Counted from the stretch's first letter, positions 25,201-37,155 are shown. The stretch: 64,000 nucleotides of DNA from Rostratula benghalensis (GCA_013399305.1 VXAI01000095.1:1946256-2010255); one strand, 5' to 3'. A program made the numbers and translations. Notes: generated by a model from the letters alone, not told the origin.

Positions 25201-28200
25201 AGTTGTCACAAGCACAAAAGAAACTTCACACGAAGGGACACTTTTCCTTACACCTTGAAAAAATTAGTCATTCACGTCTTAGAAGAACAACACACCAAGA
25301 TCTTTGTGGCTTGCTTGTAGGCATTATCTACATGCACACAAGACAGACAGCTACAGAAACAAACACAGATGCCTTAGAAGAAATAGATCTGAAGAAAAAT
25401 CCTCAGACTGAGTTTGTTGCACAGAAAGTTTCAAGTTTATCAGATCATGTTCTCATTAACATTTCATTAAAGGAATTCACGTTGGAAAAGCAGGTTGAAA
25501 CCTCTTTTGAGAGCTAGTCAGTCAGCATCTTTAGGAATATTGTGGCAGGTTTTATTACTGAACAATTCAATCCTAAAATACCACGTTTTAAAAAAGTAGG
25601 ATCTGGAAAGTCCTAGATGGAGGGTGGGTGGGTGTGTCTAAAGACATTTCTTAGTATCTCTTAAGAACAAAAGAAAATATTCCTTCCACTCTTCTGCTCT
25701 GTTCCCAGGGTGGGGGAAGGGGGGCAAGATTAGATACAAGGTGTTAAAGCAGAAAAATTTAAACAGTTTCTAGACAAACAGGTCTTCTGACTTTCTTTGA
25801 TGCAAATAATCTCCTGCTCCCCCACTTCCAGAAGATAAGCATAAAAGCAAGCTTCTGTCCAAAAATATATACAATTATGGTCCAAATTCTGACAAGTGCA
25901 GAGGATAGGCAGTTGCAACCACAACCCATTGAGCTTCTATTCTAGATCACAAGAATCAAACCCTGAGTACAAATGTGGCAGAGTCAATTCCCTGCACAAA
26001 ATCCCCAAACCATTATAGAATTTTGCAAACAGCATTCTGACCAAACTTTCTGAGTAGGAAGAAATCACAAGTGTTCTACACAACTATCTTGCCAGATACT
26101 TACAAACAGGAATCGTCAAAACGAAGATTTATTTAAGATTTATCTTTATTCTGCTGAATGAACAAATCACAGCACAATCTGACATTTAGATCAAATCAAA
26201 TACACTGAAAGCAAAACAAATTAAGAATCTGAAAGTAGTTTTAAATCGTACTACCTTTAATAGTTTATTTTCAAAAAATTAAAACAAAACACTTGAAAAA
26301 ACAGCACTGATACTAGAGCATTATCAATGACAGCACTAAAATCTTGAAGATGGAACTGTACTACCCGCAGCTTTCTAAACCTGCTTTTCTAATATAATGA
26401 GGTTTACATGATCACAGTCTATTGCCCTCATGAACAGCTTCTTACTCAATTGGCCCATTTCAAGCAAGTGCAATAGTAAAACTATCAATTCTTTTTAACA
26501 CTTTACTAAGTGCTGCAGAATTTTTGACCTGGCAGTTGTACACAGTTCCCAAGCAAAGCATCTGACGTGCGGCGAGTGACCAGGAGGCAGCAGGTTGGAT
26601 TACCCAGGCAGTCAGCAGGCCCCTGGACTCAGACTAGCCACAGCTAACAGGGCATTTCAGGTAATCAGAACATGAAGAAATAGACTGCATAGTGGGGAGA
26701 CTCTGGAAGATCAGGGAATAACACAAGGAAATAGAAGTCCTTTAAGTTCAATTACTTGTAAAACTACTACTTTACTGTTCAGACTATTTTTAAAATTTAT
26801 TTCCACTGCTTCTCCAAGCCATATTTTAATACCATAAATAAGATGGGCTACGGTACACAGAATAAAAATTTTCCTACACACATTGTCTTTGTTCTTCCCT
26901 CTTCCCTATACCACACTTCATTTGCTCCTGAGCAATCCAGCCATAAGGCTTGAATCTTTTTATCTCATGCAATCACACTGGTTATGCTTGCCTAGAGCCA
27001 GTATTAACAGGACAGTCTACAGATCCTTTAATGACTTCCGTCTCCTCCAACGAAATCAGAAGGTAAAAAGAAAAAAAAATTATAGCACAACCCAGTAGCA
27101 CCCATTAGTTACACCAAATTGGTTGTAGCCTAGGCTTGTTCTAAAGTACTTCTTCAATCCTGTAGGAAAACCTGATGGTTTTGCTCATGCAGGAGCTCAG
27201 CCAGGACCCCAACTACTGCACAAGCCTGCCTGGATCACCAGAGGGTGCTGCAGGGGCTCATAACATGACTACAGAGTGGATTTGGGCTTGGATCATTACC
27301 TTCTAACATGGGACAAGTCCTTTCCACAGGCTGTTTTGTTGGGGTTTTTTAATTATTAAATAAAAAAAGAAGTTTTTTACTTGGGTCTCTTCCTAGTCAT
27401 AACACTGCAATCCCCTCTCCAATCACCTCTTCTGAAGTGAATGCTTCACTGTTTTCTGATAAGACTGGTCCAAGTTTTACATAAGCACCTTGTGCTAATG
27501 CGCTATGTACTATAAACACATATGAACTTGACAAAAAAAGGGATTCCTTGACTAATTCTACAGCATCTTCAAAAAAGAACTACAGAAGCAAGCATGTCAC
27601 CATCAGGCATATCTTGACAATACAGGAGTCCATCTCCTCAGCAAAAACATATGGGTAATCTACAAATAGAGAAAAAAACACTGCAACCCACTGACCTAGA
27701 GAAATCTCATACATTGGGCATGCTAAAAGTATCTGCACAAGATTTATTGAAAAGCAGTAAGTGGGATAACTATGGGCTATTGGGTTACATTTCATCTTTC
27801 TGGGAATTCAGGCCTCGTATGGAGATGAGCCGGTAAAAAAAGAATTACATACATTCAACTAGGAGTCACTAGGAACATCCTTCACAGTACCAAGAGCGTC
27901 AAAAATTTCAGCTACTATTACTATCCCATAACCCTATTACACTTCCTGAACATATCATTAGACTTTTAAAGTACTTTCCTCCTATTTTGCAGAAAGCATC
28001 TAAATTACTCCAGTATTCAGGAATATTAATCACTTAAGCTTAAGGTCCAGTGCTTCAAATCAGTTGAAAACCACGTTTTACTAATTCCTTGGTGCTACTG
28101 AATTAACAGTGATAAATAGAAAAATTGTCCAATAGCTTTTTTAAAAAAAGGGAAAAAAAATCACTTAATTATCTTAAAATAACTCTCATTCTTTTCCCCA

Positions 28201-28530
28201 AACTCCCCACCCCTTCAAATTTCAACTTACATTAAACCCATGAGAAAGTCCCTCCCATGACAGGGGACTTCTTGAATTTCTCTGTGTCCTTCACTGAGTG
28301 CAAGTGTTCTGTATTTCTACCTGAATCTGTAATATAGGTTTGGTAAAATAAAATATTTTCTAAACTTCAGTTAATTCAATTTTTAAGTTTCCCGTTACTT
28401 TTTTGATGGCGATTCAGGTTAGGAATTTTTGTATTTTTGACAAAGGAAACAACAAGCGGCTACTTAGAACTGAAAATTATTCTTTTATATTCACAATGCT
28501 CAATATAGTCCTTGTGAATTGTGAACCCTT
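22244..28530. other. Non-coding stretch
   Basis: No supported gene. Minus-strand donors at about 24.38 and 25.19 kb (AGAAA then GTAAGTACA, the better one) have open frames just upstream but lack strong acceptors. A 104-codon plus ORF at 25203-25517 has no supporting splice, promoter or family signal. A poly-G/purine tract lies near 25.71 kb. Confidence 0.6.
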
Positions 28531-28723
28531 GGTCCTTGAGGGTGGCAGAGCCCTGGAAGAAGCTGCCCGGGGAGGGTGTGGAGTCCCCTTCTCTGGAGAC
28601 CTTCAAGCCCCACCTGGATGCAGTCCTGAGTGATGTGCTCTGGGCAATCCTGCTTTAGCAGGAGAGTTGGACTGGATGAGCTCTAAAGGTCCCTTCCAAC
28701 TCTGACAATTCCCCAATTCCATG
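28531..28723 (+). mobile_element. CR1 LINE 3' fragment
   Basis: A 190-bp 3' CR1 end begins at GAGGGTGGCAGAGCCCTGG and ends near AATTCCATGAAG. It closely matches the right part of the copy at 22.0-22.24 kb, including the GATGCAGTCCT and TGTGCTCTGGGCAA segments. Both are likely the same CR1 subfamily. Confidence 0.95.
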
Positions 28724-29047
28724 AAGTTTTAGAGTATTTGAGCTAATAACCACAACTTCTGCAAATATACTCATATTCTCTATCTCAAATATCCAGTTTA
28801 TACCTGCCTCTACCTACTGATGACACGTGTCTCCCAGCCACACAGTATGATCTCCTTCCCCTGAAGGAGTTCTTGTAATTTAGTGCTTCCTAATGGAAAC
28901 CCATTAATACTTTTACTGCTGCCACTTCTTTCGTAGTTGAGCCCAACATCTCTCAAAGCAGAGAGATTCATGTATGTTTCCGTGACAAAAATTAAAGGCA
29001 CTAACAGTCAGAATGCTATGAACAAAGATAAGGAGAACAACAAGATG

Positions 29048-29104
29048 ACAAAAAGAAACAAACAAAAAAAAACCCCAAACAACAAACACACAAACCACAA
29101 AAAT
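29048..29104 (+). repeat. A/C-rich low-complexity tract
   Basis: AAAC and AACCCC-type irregular repeats. They explain the adjacent long plus ORF (Lys/Asn/Thr-rich) and minus ORF (Phe/Val-rich) as compositional artefacts. Confidence 0.8.
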
Positions 29105-31217
29105 CCTATTGCTCCCAAAGAAACACAGGAGGATATTAAGGAAGTCTCTCAGAGAAAATCCTTCTTCTGCACTTGAAAGCTTCAAATCCCAAAAACCAAC
29201 TAGCCAAGCTAATAGGTATATTATCAAACCCAGGCTAGGACACACAGTCTGACAGCCTATAGACACACAAAAAAAAATGTAGCAAAAAGCACTTTCCACT
29301 AGTACTGTACTTGTACAGAAACAGAAGAGTGTCTCTCTTGCCGTACCTTTTTCTTTGCCCTTTCTTACCCTGAAATCTAAGCATAAATTTAAGATATCTG
29401 AATTGCAAGTAAAACCTCGTATCATTACACAATTTTAACAGCTTCAAGGAAGAATAAAAATAAATACTGAAAAAAAATAGTTTATTACCCTCATGGCATG
29501 ACAACATAATACAAGCACAGCAACAATGCAACATCCCATTTCATCTAATATTCTCAAAAAACTCAGTGCTTTGAAAGCTCACACTGAAAAAAGCAACATT
29601 TTAAATTGTTATATACAGCAACTTAACAAACTTATTAGCAATCATTCTTGTCAGCTTACAGTTTTTAAAACAGGATGCATGCAGTCATATCAGGAAGAGG
29701 GCAGTTGCTGTGAAAGAATGATACCAAAAACAAGATGTCCTTAATGTTGATAACCTCACACAATGTATCTGAGCTACACTTTATAAGTTTTCCACAACAG
29801 TACCATAGTCAATTAAACACAATTCTAAATATCTGGGTAAATATCTTTAAAAGTCACATTTTTTTAACATCCGAGGTAAAAAAAACCCATAACTGTTACA
29901 ACTTCTTTTTCAGCCTCCTGGACTCAAGTATTGCAGATTTTGTGTGATACAGGGTGGGGGGGAAGCCACCCTCTCCTAACACCTTTACACAGTTTCCGTA
30001 ACAGACATGGCCAAGCCACGTCTCTTCTGCTTCTTATGACCCCCTCATCTTTGTGTGTGCTTGCATATCTGTGAGTCTCTCGAGGTTCATCTACTTGCTT
30101 AACTCTCTTCTCTTACTACTGTTTGTAATTCTTCCACAGCCCACCTTTTTACACTTCCAATACCTCCCTACAACATCATAAGGGATACTAAAATCATCTC
30201 TTCTGAATTCTTCCTCTCAACTCTGTACACCAATATCTTCAAGAAAGATATTTAACAGCATAGCCACAGCACAGCTCACTTATAGATGTGCTTACATAAC
30301 GACATAGGTAAAAGTTTAAGAATTTATCTCCCTTGACCTTCCCAACATTGTAGGCGATCACAGAAAATTACAAGATCAGGCCTGTGAATACCGGTACAGC
30401 ATTCAACACCGATACTGACCACAGCTTGCGAGTATTTGATACCAGATTACTACTGGTATCAAAATGACATATCCACTTGACATATTCTCACAGTTCCATG
30501 ATTAGCTTTCAAACAATAAAAATAACATTGGTCCAATCAATGAAATCCTAAATGATGGTGTTGGAAGCAATCTGGTTTTCAAATGAAGCTGAGTTTCAAA
30601 AACACTTGAAAGGATTTGAGATGGAAAAAATCCTTCTTCCCCCATACCATCATCATAGAAGTATCACGAGCACAAGCCCATCCGGTTCTACACCCTACCC
30701 TTCTAGGTGATCTCTGACCACCACAGTGAAGACAAACACATTTTTTCTCACAGCTATTTAGCTCATTATTTAAAAGAACAAACAAACAAACATGAAAAAA
30801 ACCACAGTAAAGGATGCTCTGTCACCAATTTCTGGTACACAGGTACTAAGTCAGAGCAAGCACCTTTCCACAACTATGCTTGGCTGATAGTTTCTAACAC
30901 TTTTTATCTTGGTATACTTAAAATAGGCATACAACAATACTTGGTAACTACTAGTGAAACCCAGCTAAGCACAAAGCAATACAGAATGCACTTTTAACTC
31001 TCTAGGTTGGCCCGTAAAGACTTGGGCAGAATTCAAAAGCTCTTTAGGGACAGAGATGAATATTACTGGGAGACCTACCTAATTAAGCATCACTAACATT
31101 TTGAATATAGAGTAGTTAATTCCCTGCAAAATAATTCAATTAATCACACTGTTATTAAGGAGGATGTATTTTCTTCTTATTATATAGGCACACATGTACT
31201 GTTACAACAGATGGGGA

Positions 31218-31240
31218 ACAAAAAGCACAGTGCTTTTTGT
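31218..31240. repeat. Perfect 23-bp palindrome
   Basis: ACAAAAAGCAC and GTGCTTTTTGT are perfect 11-base inverted arms around a single A. It could fold as a short hairpin with no loop to speak of, or be a dimeric protein-binding site. There is no associated gene or repeat. Confidence 0.85.
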
Positions 31241-34200
31241 GGAAAAGGTTCTATATCCTCTGCATGAAAATTTTTAATAAAGACCAGCCATGAAATTTAA
31301 CTGTCTTTACCCGACAGTCATTTCTACTTCACTGCAGCCTCAGATTAAGGAGAAAGGAAGATTACCATATAGACCACTTGAAATACTCCAGCTTAGTGAC
31401 TGTTTTGGCAGGGGGTGGTTAAATCTCAGGAACAGAGTTGTCTTGCAAGATATTAATTCCTCTTTAGTGTCAAACGGAAATTTGAGTATACGGTACAAGG
31501 GTTTGATGTTCCTTAAGAAAAGCATATTTGAGTTAAGGATAAAGAAATCTAGACAATTTTTCACAGAACCATTAACTATAAGTCTACTCAATACAGTTGA
31601 TAAACAAAAGTCCCTTAATGTGGAAGAAAAAAAAAAATCCCTTCTTTTCAACTCCATGAGCAATAACTTGAAAACAATCATGTCTTAAAATAATGCACTG
31701 TGTGATGGAGGTAAGAGGTAGAAAACCAGATCACACACTTACTTTGAAATAAACAAAGCAAACTACGCTACTGCAGGCTACAAACTTGGCCCTCCACAGC
31801 AGTAGTTACTGCCTGGTGCTCTACCACAAAACACGTGCTGGGGGAGGGCATTTGTCATAGTACACATTTGAGGTCTGTTTTTTTAACTCTTGTAACACTA
31901 CTTTGTTCATTTATTGCATACTGTATCAATCATCTAAACCATATTGTGATTAGCTGCCCCAAAAAGTTCCTGAAGTCTTTTAATGAAAGATCAACTATCT
32001 TGAGGGGAAGGGAATCAAAGTAACATCTTGCTGTGACCTTACAACCTTCCTAAGACACCAAAACCATGTTATAAACATTCATGGAAAATGTCAGCTATAT
32101 TTAGTTATTTCAGGGTCTGACTGCACCTTTGGAGACCTCATTCATTTCACACAATAGGAGAAAGAGTTAAACTAAACCCAGATTCAGTACCACATTTGGC
32201 CAGTCCACTCAGTAACTACTGCATTAGTCTTTCAGCACTAGCAAAAAAGCATAAGAAAAGAAAGGAATACTGCATTTATGCTCCCTGCTTGCACTACCAG
32301 AGCTGAAGAAATCAAATCTGAACACAAGGCAACAAGCACCAAAAATCACCCATATTAGTCACGGACAGAGATTTTGACTTTTGTTCCATTTGATCAACCG
32401 AAGAACACATTCTTTATTACACACATGAAATAATAGCTTTCAAATACAAGAAATGTGAAAACTTTAAAAAAGCCACTTTGTGCATTAAGAAGTTATGCAG
32501 CATATACATTGCCACATAATGTTCAAATTAATTCAAAGTAATGTTTATTTCAATGTCAAAGTATTTCCTAGTGTCTTGCACACATTATCAAGCTACTGTC
32601 ATACTGACCAGGCTCAAGGCCTAAGTTTTACACAGAGTATTTAATCCTGCAGCCTTTAAAAACAAAAATAAGAATTTGGTGAGCTGAATAAAAAGTACTA
32701 ATGTTCATTTTTAGAAAATGTATTTTTCAAAAATTGACCTGTAACACAGATCTCTCTCTCATGCAATGCATAACCAATTACAGTTATTAAAACTTCCAGA
32801 TATTTCTAATTTAGGCAAAAAACCTTAATTCCCAAACAAATAAAGATTTGCACATTACAGAGCATTATACTACGCTGCTTCTACTCCCATTAGAGAATTA
32901 ATCAGCTGTGTTTTATTATGCATGGCATGATTGATAGCAGGCAAGGTAGCATGGCATTGTTCACAGACTTGCATGGAGCTTCTAGTCTCTCTGAAGCAGC
33001 GCTTAGGTCCAGAATACACAGAATGACATCAACAAGTTATCCAAGAAACTTGGCTAACATTCTAAAATAAGCCCTGTAAAAAGCTCTGCTACCCACATTA
33101 CCAGTTTAAGGTAAACCGCACACACTTGAGCTCAAATAAGGTTTCTAAATAAGATAGGTCCTCCAACAGAACAAGCCATTTTATTCTCCAGAATTATTTC
33201 AAGTTTTAATTCTCCCAAGTCCTGCTTATCTTACTAGTGCCCAATGTGACTCATTTCTGTAGAATCAACTTACCGAGCTTCATAAAATTCAATGTTCACT
33301 TATTTTTTTCATCCTTTGTCTTGCAGAGAAAGAAACTTGTTATGTGAAACTACAGGTATCTCAACCCAGGTATCTACGCATATGCAAATCGTTCTATGGG
33401 CCCACTCATTTACACCACATTGGTTTGAAGGCACACTTTAAACAAAATGGGGCAAACAACTAAACATACAAGCTAAAGGCTAATGTGTTTCTACCATCGT
33501 TTACAATCTGTAAACATGTAAACAATCTGTAAAATCAATCATGAGAAATGCTGTAATATTAAAACTGGTTTAGGTGAACCGCACTGGCAGAAACAGGCTG
33601 CTATCTACACTAAAATTGTTCTGACATAGATCCTGTCCCTCTCCTTGAAAGATTCTTCTCCAGGTAGGCTGTCAACTACAGTTTTAGAAAAGAATTATGG
33701 AGGAGAAAGATAAATAGCCAGGGCACTGGGTTATATTCCTTCCTAAATTCCAAACTGAACGCCCTCAATCAAACGAGGCTCATCTTCAAATGGCCAGCAC
33801 TATTCCAATCCCTTAAAATCAAGACAAATTGTTCCATTCTCATTTTTGTTTTGCTAGCTAAACAAGCATAGAATTTTAAAATATAATTTTGTAATTATGC
33901 CCCTTAGTGACCAAAAGCGTTAAAATTACATCCTTTATTACAATTCTTCTAAGTTATGTAATTGAAAGACATGTCATTTGGTACATCCTCTAACACCTGC
34001 ATGAAAAAAATAGTTTAAAAGAACCTCTCACTTCTCACCCAAATGCAAATTGCTTGTTAGAGGAGGAAAAAACCAAAGATTATATTTTTACACATAAAAG
34101 GTAAACATTTTAAATCATTTTAAAAGCAGACAACATAGGATATAGCAATGTTGCTCTGACTCCTTTTGCACAGGTTGTTTAAACACTACCTAGCAATAAC

Positions 34201-35027
34201 AAGGCAACAGAAATGTCCATCAAAATATAAATACCTAGTTCCTAAAAATAAAAAGTAAAGACTTGTACAGGAACAATTATGTGCAGACAGTTAACGTAAG
34301 TCTGAATGCTTATAGCCCTCCTTATGCTACATAAAAATTCAGCAGACTGAGAAAAAGGTTTAAAAGAACAGTTCCATACCAAACCACTTTTTTTTTCCTT
34401 ACTGCTGCTTTTTTTTTTCCCTCCTCTGTACTTCTCAGAACCCCTCTTCCTCACTGTTCATAATAAATTCACTCCTTGCATGGCTATAGGACACACGGTT
34501 TTATACTAAGCACTAAAGGAAACCATCTTCTTAAATTTTTCCCCCCCATACAATTTCCAGTTTTTCAACTCTGAAATTAATCACTTGTCAAACAAGCCAC
34601 TACGGCTCAGTTTTTCTAAGCAATTCCATTCCCTTCACCACCTAGCATCTCAAAAGCAGGTAAAAATCTACTGGGAAACACAGCTCCATAATCTCAAAGA
34701 ATTTACCATCATTCCAGTCAGAAATAGAACAGTCGCTTTCCCTTATCCTCACGACTTCTTCGAGCACAAAAATCCCACTTGGGGTGCAACACGGCTGTAC
34801 CTTCAATCTTTTCCTCCTCTGGACAAAAACATCCTCTAGTTTACACATTACCGAACAGTTTCTCCTCCCATTCCCAACACACCTTTCTGCAGCGCACAAC
34901 TACTTTTAACTATTTCTCCCTTCACCTCCTCCCTCCCCGACCGTTTTTCCCCAGCGTATACCACGGGCAGGCTCCAACGAAGGGTTTGGGGATTTTTTGG
35001 TTTGTTTTTAAACGTGATGTTGCTTAC

Positions 35028-35277
35028 CCAACGTGGCTGCCGACAAGCAGGACAAAAGGTACTTTTCCTCCCCGCCTTTCCAGTCACACACACACACCCC
35101 CCCGAGCAGAGCTGGCCACCCGGGCGAAGACGATCTTACCTCAGTGCTCCCCGAACGCCAGGGCCTCGTACCCCACCCTCTCTCCCCAGTGCACCAGCCC
35201 TCCCTCGGGCAGACTCTGCCGGCCTGGTCCATAAATGTCCATCCTCTCCCTCCAGCCAGCGGTGCGGGAAGTTCCGG
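35028..35277 (-). other. Candidate first exon (minus strand), two alternative donors
   Basis: On the minus strand, a donor at 35140/35139 (CTGAG then GTAAGATCG) and a second at 35028/35027 (GTTGG then GTAAGCAAC) would end a first exon whose start lies in or beyond the assembly gap. An ATG in good context (GAGGATGGAC) opens 33 codons whose TGA stop ends one base before the first donor. Another frame (MDQAGRVCPREGW...) runs open up to that donor in phase 0. Whether this exon is coding or 5' UTR cannot be decided because the gap hides its beginning. Confidence 0.45.
35085..35103 (+). repeat. (CA)n followed by poly-C
   Basis: A short CA microsatellite grades into eight C at the left side of the CpG island. 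Confidence 0.9.
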
Positions 35278-35505
35278 NNNNNNNNNNNNNNNNNNNNNNN
35301 NNNNNNNNNNNNNNNNNNNNNNNNNNNNNNNNNNNNNNNNNNNNNNNNNNNNNNNNNNNNNNNNNNNNNNNNNNNNNNNNNNNNNNNNNNNNNNNNNNNN
35401 NNNNNNNNNNNNNNNNNNNNNNNNNNNNNNNNNNNNNNNNNNNNNNNNNNNNNNNNNNNNNNNNNNNNNNNNNNNNNNNNNNNNNNNNNNNNNNNNNNNN
35501 NNNNN
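35278..35505. other. Assembly gap (228 N)
   Basis: A run of 228 unknown bases lies within the GC-rich island. High-GC bird promoters are known to drop out of assemblies. Every open frame crossing it (for example 35002-35874 plus, 35008-35511 minus) is an artefact of unread N. The true length may differ from 228. Confidence 1.
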
Positions 35506-36064
35506 CGTCACCCCCTGCCCCTGCCTCCGACCCCGCTCGCTCGCCTTTCCGCTCCCCGACTCCGACCCTCGCCACCTTCCGGAGCCGCTGGGCTCGGGGA
35601 ACGCTCCCCCACCATCGCGCTTGCCCCCAGAAGCGGGCTCCCTCCTTCCCGCTCACTCACCCGCCCGCGTCCCCTCGCTGCCCACCACCACCGCTCCTGC
35701 CTCCTCCCCGCTGAGGCTCCTCAGGAGACACTGACACCGGCGCACGGATACCCGCTGGGCGCTATTTTTGGGAAACAAGGCCCAATCGGGGCCGGAACTA
35801 CTTCCTCTGTCACACTCTCTCTCCTCAGGCGGAGTAGACGACTCCCTGAAATATCCTTCCGCTCTTTTCTCTAGCAGCTCGGACGTCGCTGAGGGCGCTC
35901 ACCCGAGCTTGGCAGGGGCGGGACGAGGGAGAAAGCGTAGGGGAACTCAGGTGAACCTGGAGCCGGCGGCGGGGCTCGAAGCGCCCCGCTTTGAGTATCC
36001 AGCATCACCGGATTATTTTGCTTTACCATGGGGAGCGGCCGGGTCTACATTCTTCTCCTCCGAC

Positions 36065-36259
36065 CCAATCCTGCGGGGCTGCGAGTCCATAGGGCAGCGC
36101 GCAGGAGTGAAGGGGCGGCAGCACCAATCAGCGCCCTCAGAGGAGAGAGGCAGAGACCAATCAGAGAGCAGTTGGTGGGCGGGGCGTAATGAAACGTGGA
36201 GGCCTTGAGTGACAGGAAGACGCTCAATCAGAGACACCGCGAGGGAAGCGACGACCAAT
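36065..36259 (+). promoter_or_regulatory. Cluster of CCAAT boxes (NF-Y type)
   Basis: CCAAT occurs at 36065-36069, 36124-36128, 36157-36161 and 36255-36259, all in the same orientation. A degenerate TCAATCA lies at 36224-36230, and a more distant CCAAT at 35782. Gaps between neighbours are 59, 33, 67 and 31 bp when the degenerate one is included. Three sites carry the extended CCAATCA(G/A) core favoured by NF-Y. Such arrays are typical of TATA-less promoters. Confidence 0.7.
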
Positions 36260-36333
36260 CAAAGCCGAGCGTGAGCGGGCCTAACACGCAGGAAGCCCTT
36301 GGCCATGCCCCCTCCGCTCCAACCTTGGTGACA

Positions 36334-36384
36334 GCGCATGCGCACAGACGTCCCCGTCCCTCCCTTCACCGCCCCAGTGACGCA
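36334..36384. promoter_or_regulatory. NRF1 palindrome and CRE-like site
   Basis: GCGCATGCGC at 36334-36343 is the full NRF1 consensus core. TGACGCA at 36378-36384 is a CRE/ATF half-site variant. Both sit about 80-130 bp left of the X-box. Confidence 0.7.
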
Positions 36385-36465
36385 CGTAGCCGGCCCCGCC
36401 CCACCGTGAAAGCGGCGCGTGCGCCCACGCGCCGGCCCAGCGAGGGCAGGGCTCCGCGCTGAGGG

Positions 36466-36480
36466 GTTGCCGAGGGCAAC
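36466..36480. promoter_or_regulatory. RFX X-box, perfect palindrome
   Basis: GTTGCC-GAG-GGCAAC fits the RFX X-box pattern GTNRCC, a 0-3 bp spacer, then RGYAAC. Both arms match and are exact inverted repeats. RFX factors bind X-boxes in promoters of many ciliary genes, usually close to the start site. Its location in the CpG island core fits that. Palindromic X-boxes also occur at non-ciliary promoters, so a ciliary role is only suggested. Confidence 0.65.
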
Positions 36481-36490
36481 GGCTGCGGAA

Positions 36491-36552
36491 GGGCCCGCAG
36501 CCCCTACCACAGCCCGCCATGGCGGGGCCCGCACCCCCTACCACAGCCCGCC
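36491..36552 (+). repeat. 28-bp GC-rich duplication, period 34
   Basis: The block GGGCCCGCAGCCCCTACCAC and its following eight bases (36491-36518) recur at 36525-36552 with one mismatch, separated by six bases that include ATGG. The second copy encodes part of the N-terminus of the plus ORF at 36519. Confidence 0.9.
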
Positions 36553-36643
36553 TCCCTCCTCAGGAGGAGACACCGGGGCAGGAAAGCTCCGCGGCCAGCA
36601 GAGCTGTTTTCTGCCCCCCCACCCCACCCCCCATCTCTCTTTA
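36519..36643 (+). CDS. Candidate first coding exon of a small divergent ORF
   Basis: The ATG sits in the optimal GCCATGG context inside a CCGCCATGGCGG palindrome. The 41-codon frame is Pro/Ala/Thr-rich (MAGPAPPTTARLPP...) and stays open to a GTAAGG at 36644. Unspliced, it stops at TAG 36642-36644. If that donor is used it leaves TA, and the acceptor at 37155 supplies C to make Tyr. The frame then runs 34 codons more. The donor has a non-consensus A before GT. Part of the frame derives from a 28-bp duplication. Alternative: a 5' UTR or spurious ORF in GC-rich DNA. Confidence 0.25.
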
Positions 36644-36644
36644 G

Positions 36645-37155
36645 TAAGGCAAAGCTTTGCTCTCAGGGCCCAAACCCACGTCCTTGAGTTAATTAAAACA
36701 AGTTGCAATTAAGTGGTCCGTTGTCTTCTTGCAAGACCTGATCACTGGAGGATGCAGCAGGAGACCCAACACCAACCGGCCCAGCTACATCTGTCACTGT
36801 CACTGAGACCACCAACACCTCCCCACTAAACGTATTTTTTTTTATTTTATGATTTTTTGTCTGACTGGCTTTCTGTGAAAATCACCGCTCTGTGAGGACA
36901 AGAGCTCTGTCTTCACTTCCAGGCTAAGGTGACAGCGCACCACAATTTCTCTTCCATCCATCTCAACCTCACATTATCTTTGTCAGAGTTCCCATTAATT
37001 TTGCTGGAAGTAGAGAAGACTACTTGGGAATGCATAATAAAAGACATAAAATTGGCGTCTTTCTCCTTCACAGAAGGCAGCAGCTGAAGAATGACCCAAA
37101 AATAAACTTTTCATGACAAGAAAGATACTTGCCAAAAATCAACTGCACTCTACAG
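36645..37155. other. Non-coding right shoulder of the CpG island
   Basis: It contains a plus-strand acceptor near 36735 (GTCTTCTTGCAAG) and a GTGACA donor-like site near 36928, but no open exon. CpG density falls back to background here. Confidence 0.6.

Larger units (their letters stand above)
28724..34929. other. Non-coding stretch upstream/intronic to the CpG island
   Basis: AT-rich. A minus ORF of 170 codons at 28913-29425 runs through a CA-rich tract and looks compositional. Overlapping ORFs on both strands at 31.29-31.69 kb have no other support. A minus-strand donor at about 33.28 kb (CTCG then GTAAGTTG), with acceptor TTTCTTTCTCTGCAAG, could mark a small non-coding exon of the CpG-island transcript. 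No repeat family is recognised. Confidence 0.55.
34930..36560. promoter_or_regulatory. CpG island promoter, probably bidirectional
   Basis: Base composition changes sharply from AT-rich flanks to GC-rich, CpG-dense DNA. Elements seen are CCAAT boxes, GC boxes (35914-35922, 36110-36117, 36175-36186 and an inverse one near 36392), an NRF1 palindrome, a CRE-like TGACGCA, an X-box and a CCGCCATGGCGG palindrome. There is no TATA box near a clear start. Minus-strand splice donors at its left edge point to a gene transcribed leftward. An ATG in strong Kozak context at 36519 allows a rightward transcript. A housekeeping or ciliary type of promoter is inferred from the motif set. Confidence 0.9.

Noticed and set aside
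25203..25517. 104-codon plus ORF
   Set aside because: Fairly protein-like composition, but no strong start context, splice support, CpG retention or recognisable family.
28913..29425. 170-codon minus ORF
   Set aside because: Phe/Val/Cys-rich translation of a CA-rich and pyrimidine/purine-biased tract, with no splice or promoter support.
31290..31688. Overlapping 132-codon plus and 113-codon minus ORFs
   Set aside because: Both strands open at once over the same DNA; no splice sites or motifs.
35002..35874. Long ORFs on both strands across the CpG island (up to 290 codons)
   Set aside because: They run through 228 N bases that hide stops; the flanking parts are GC-rich composition.
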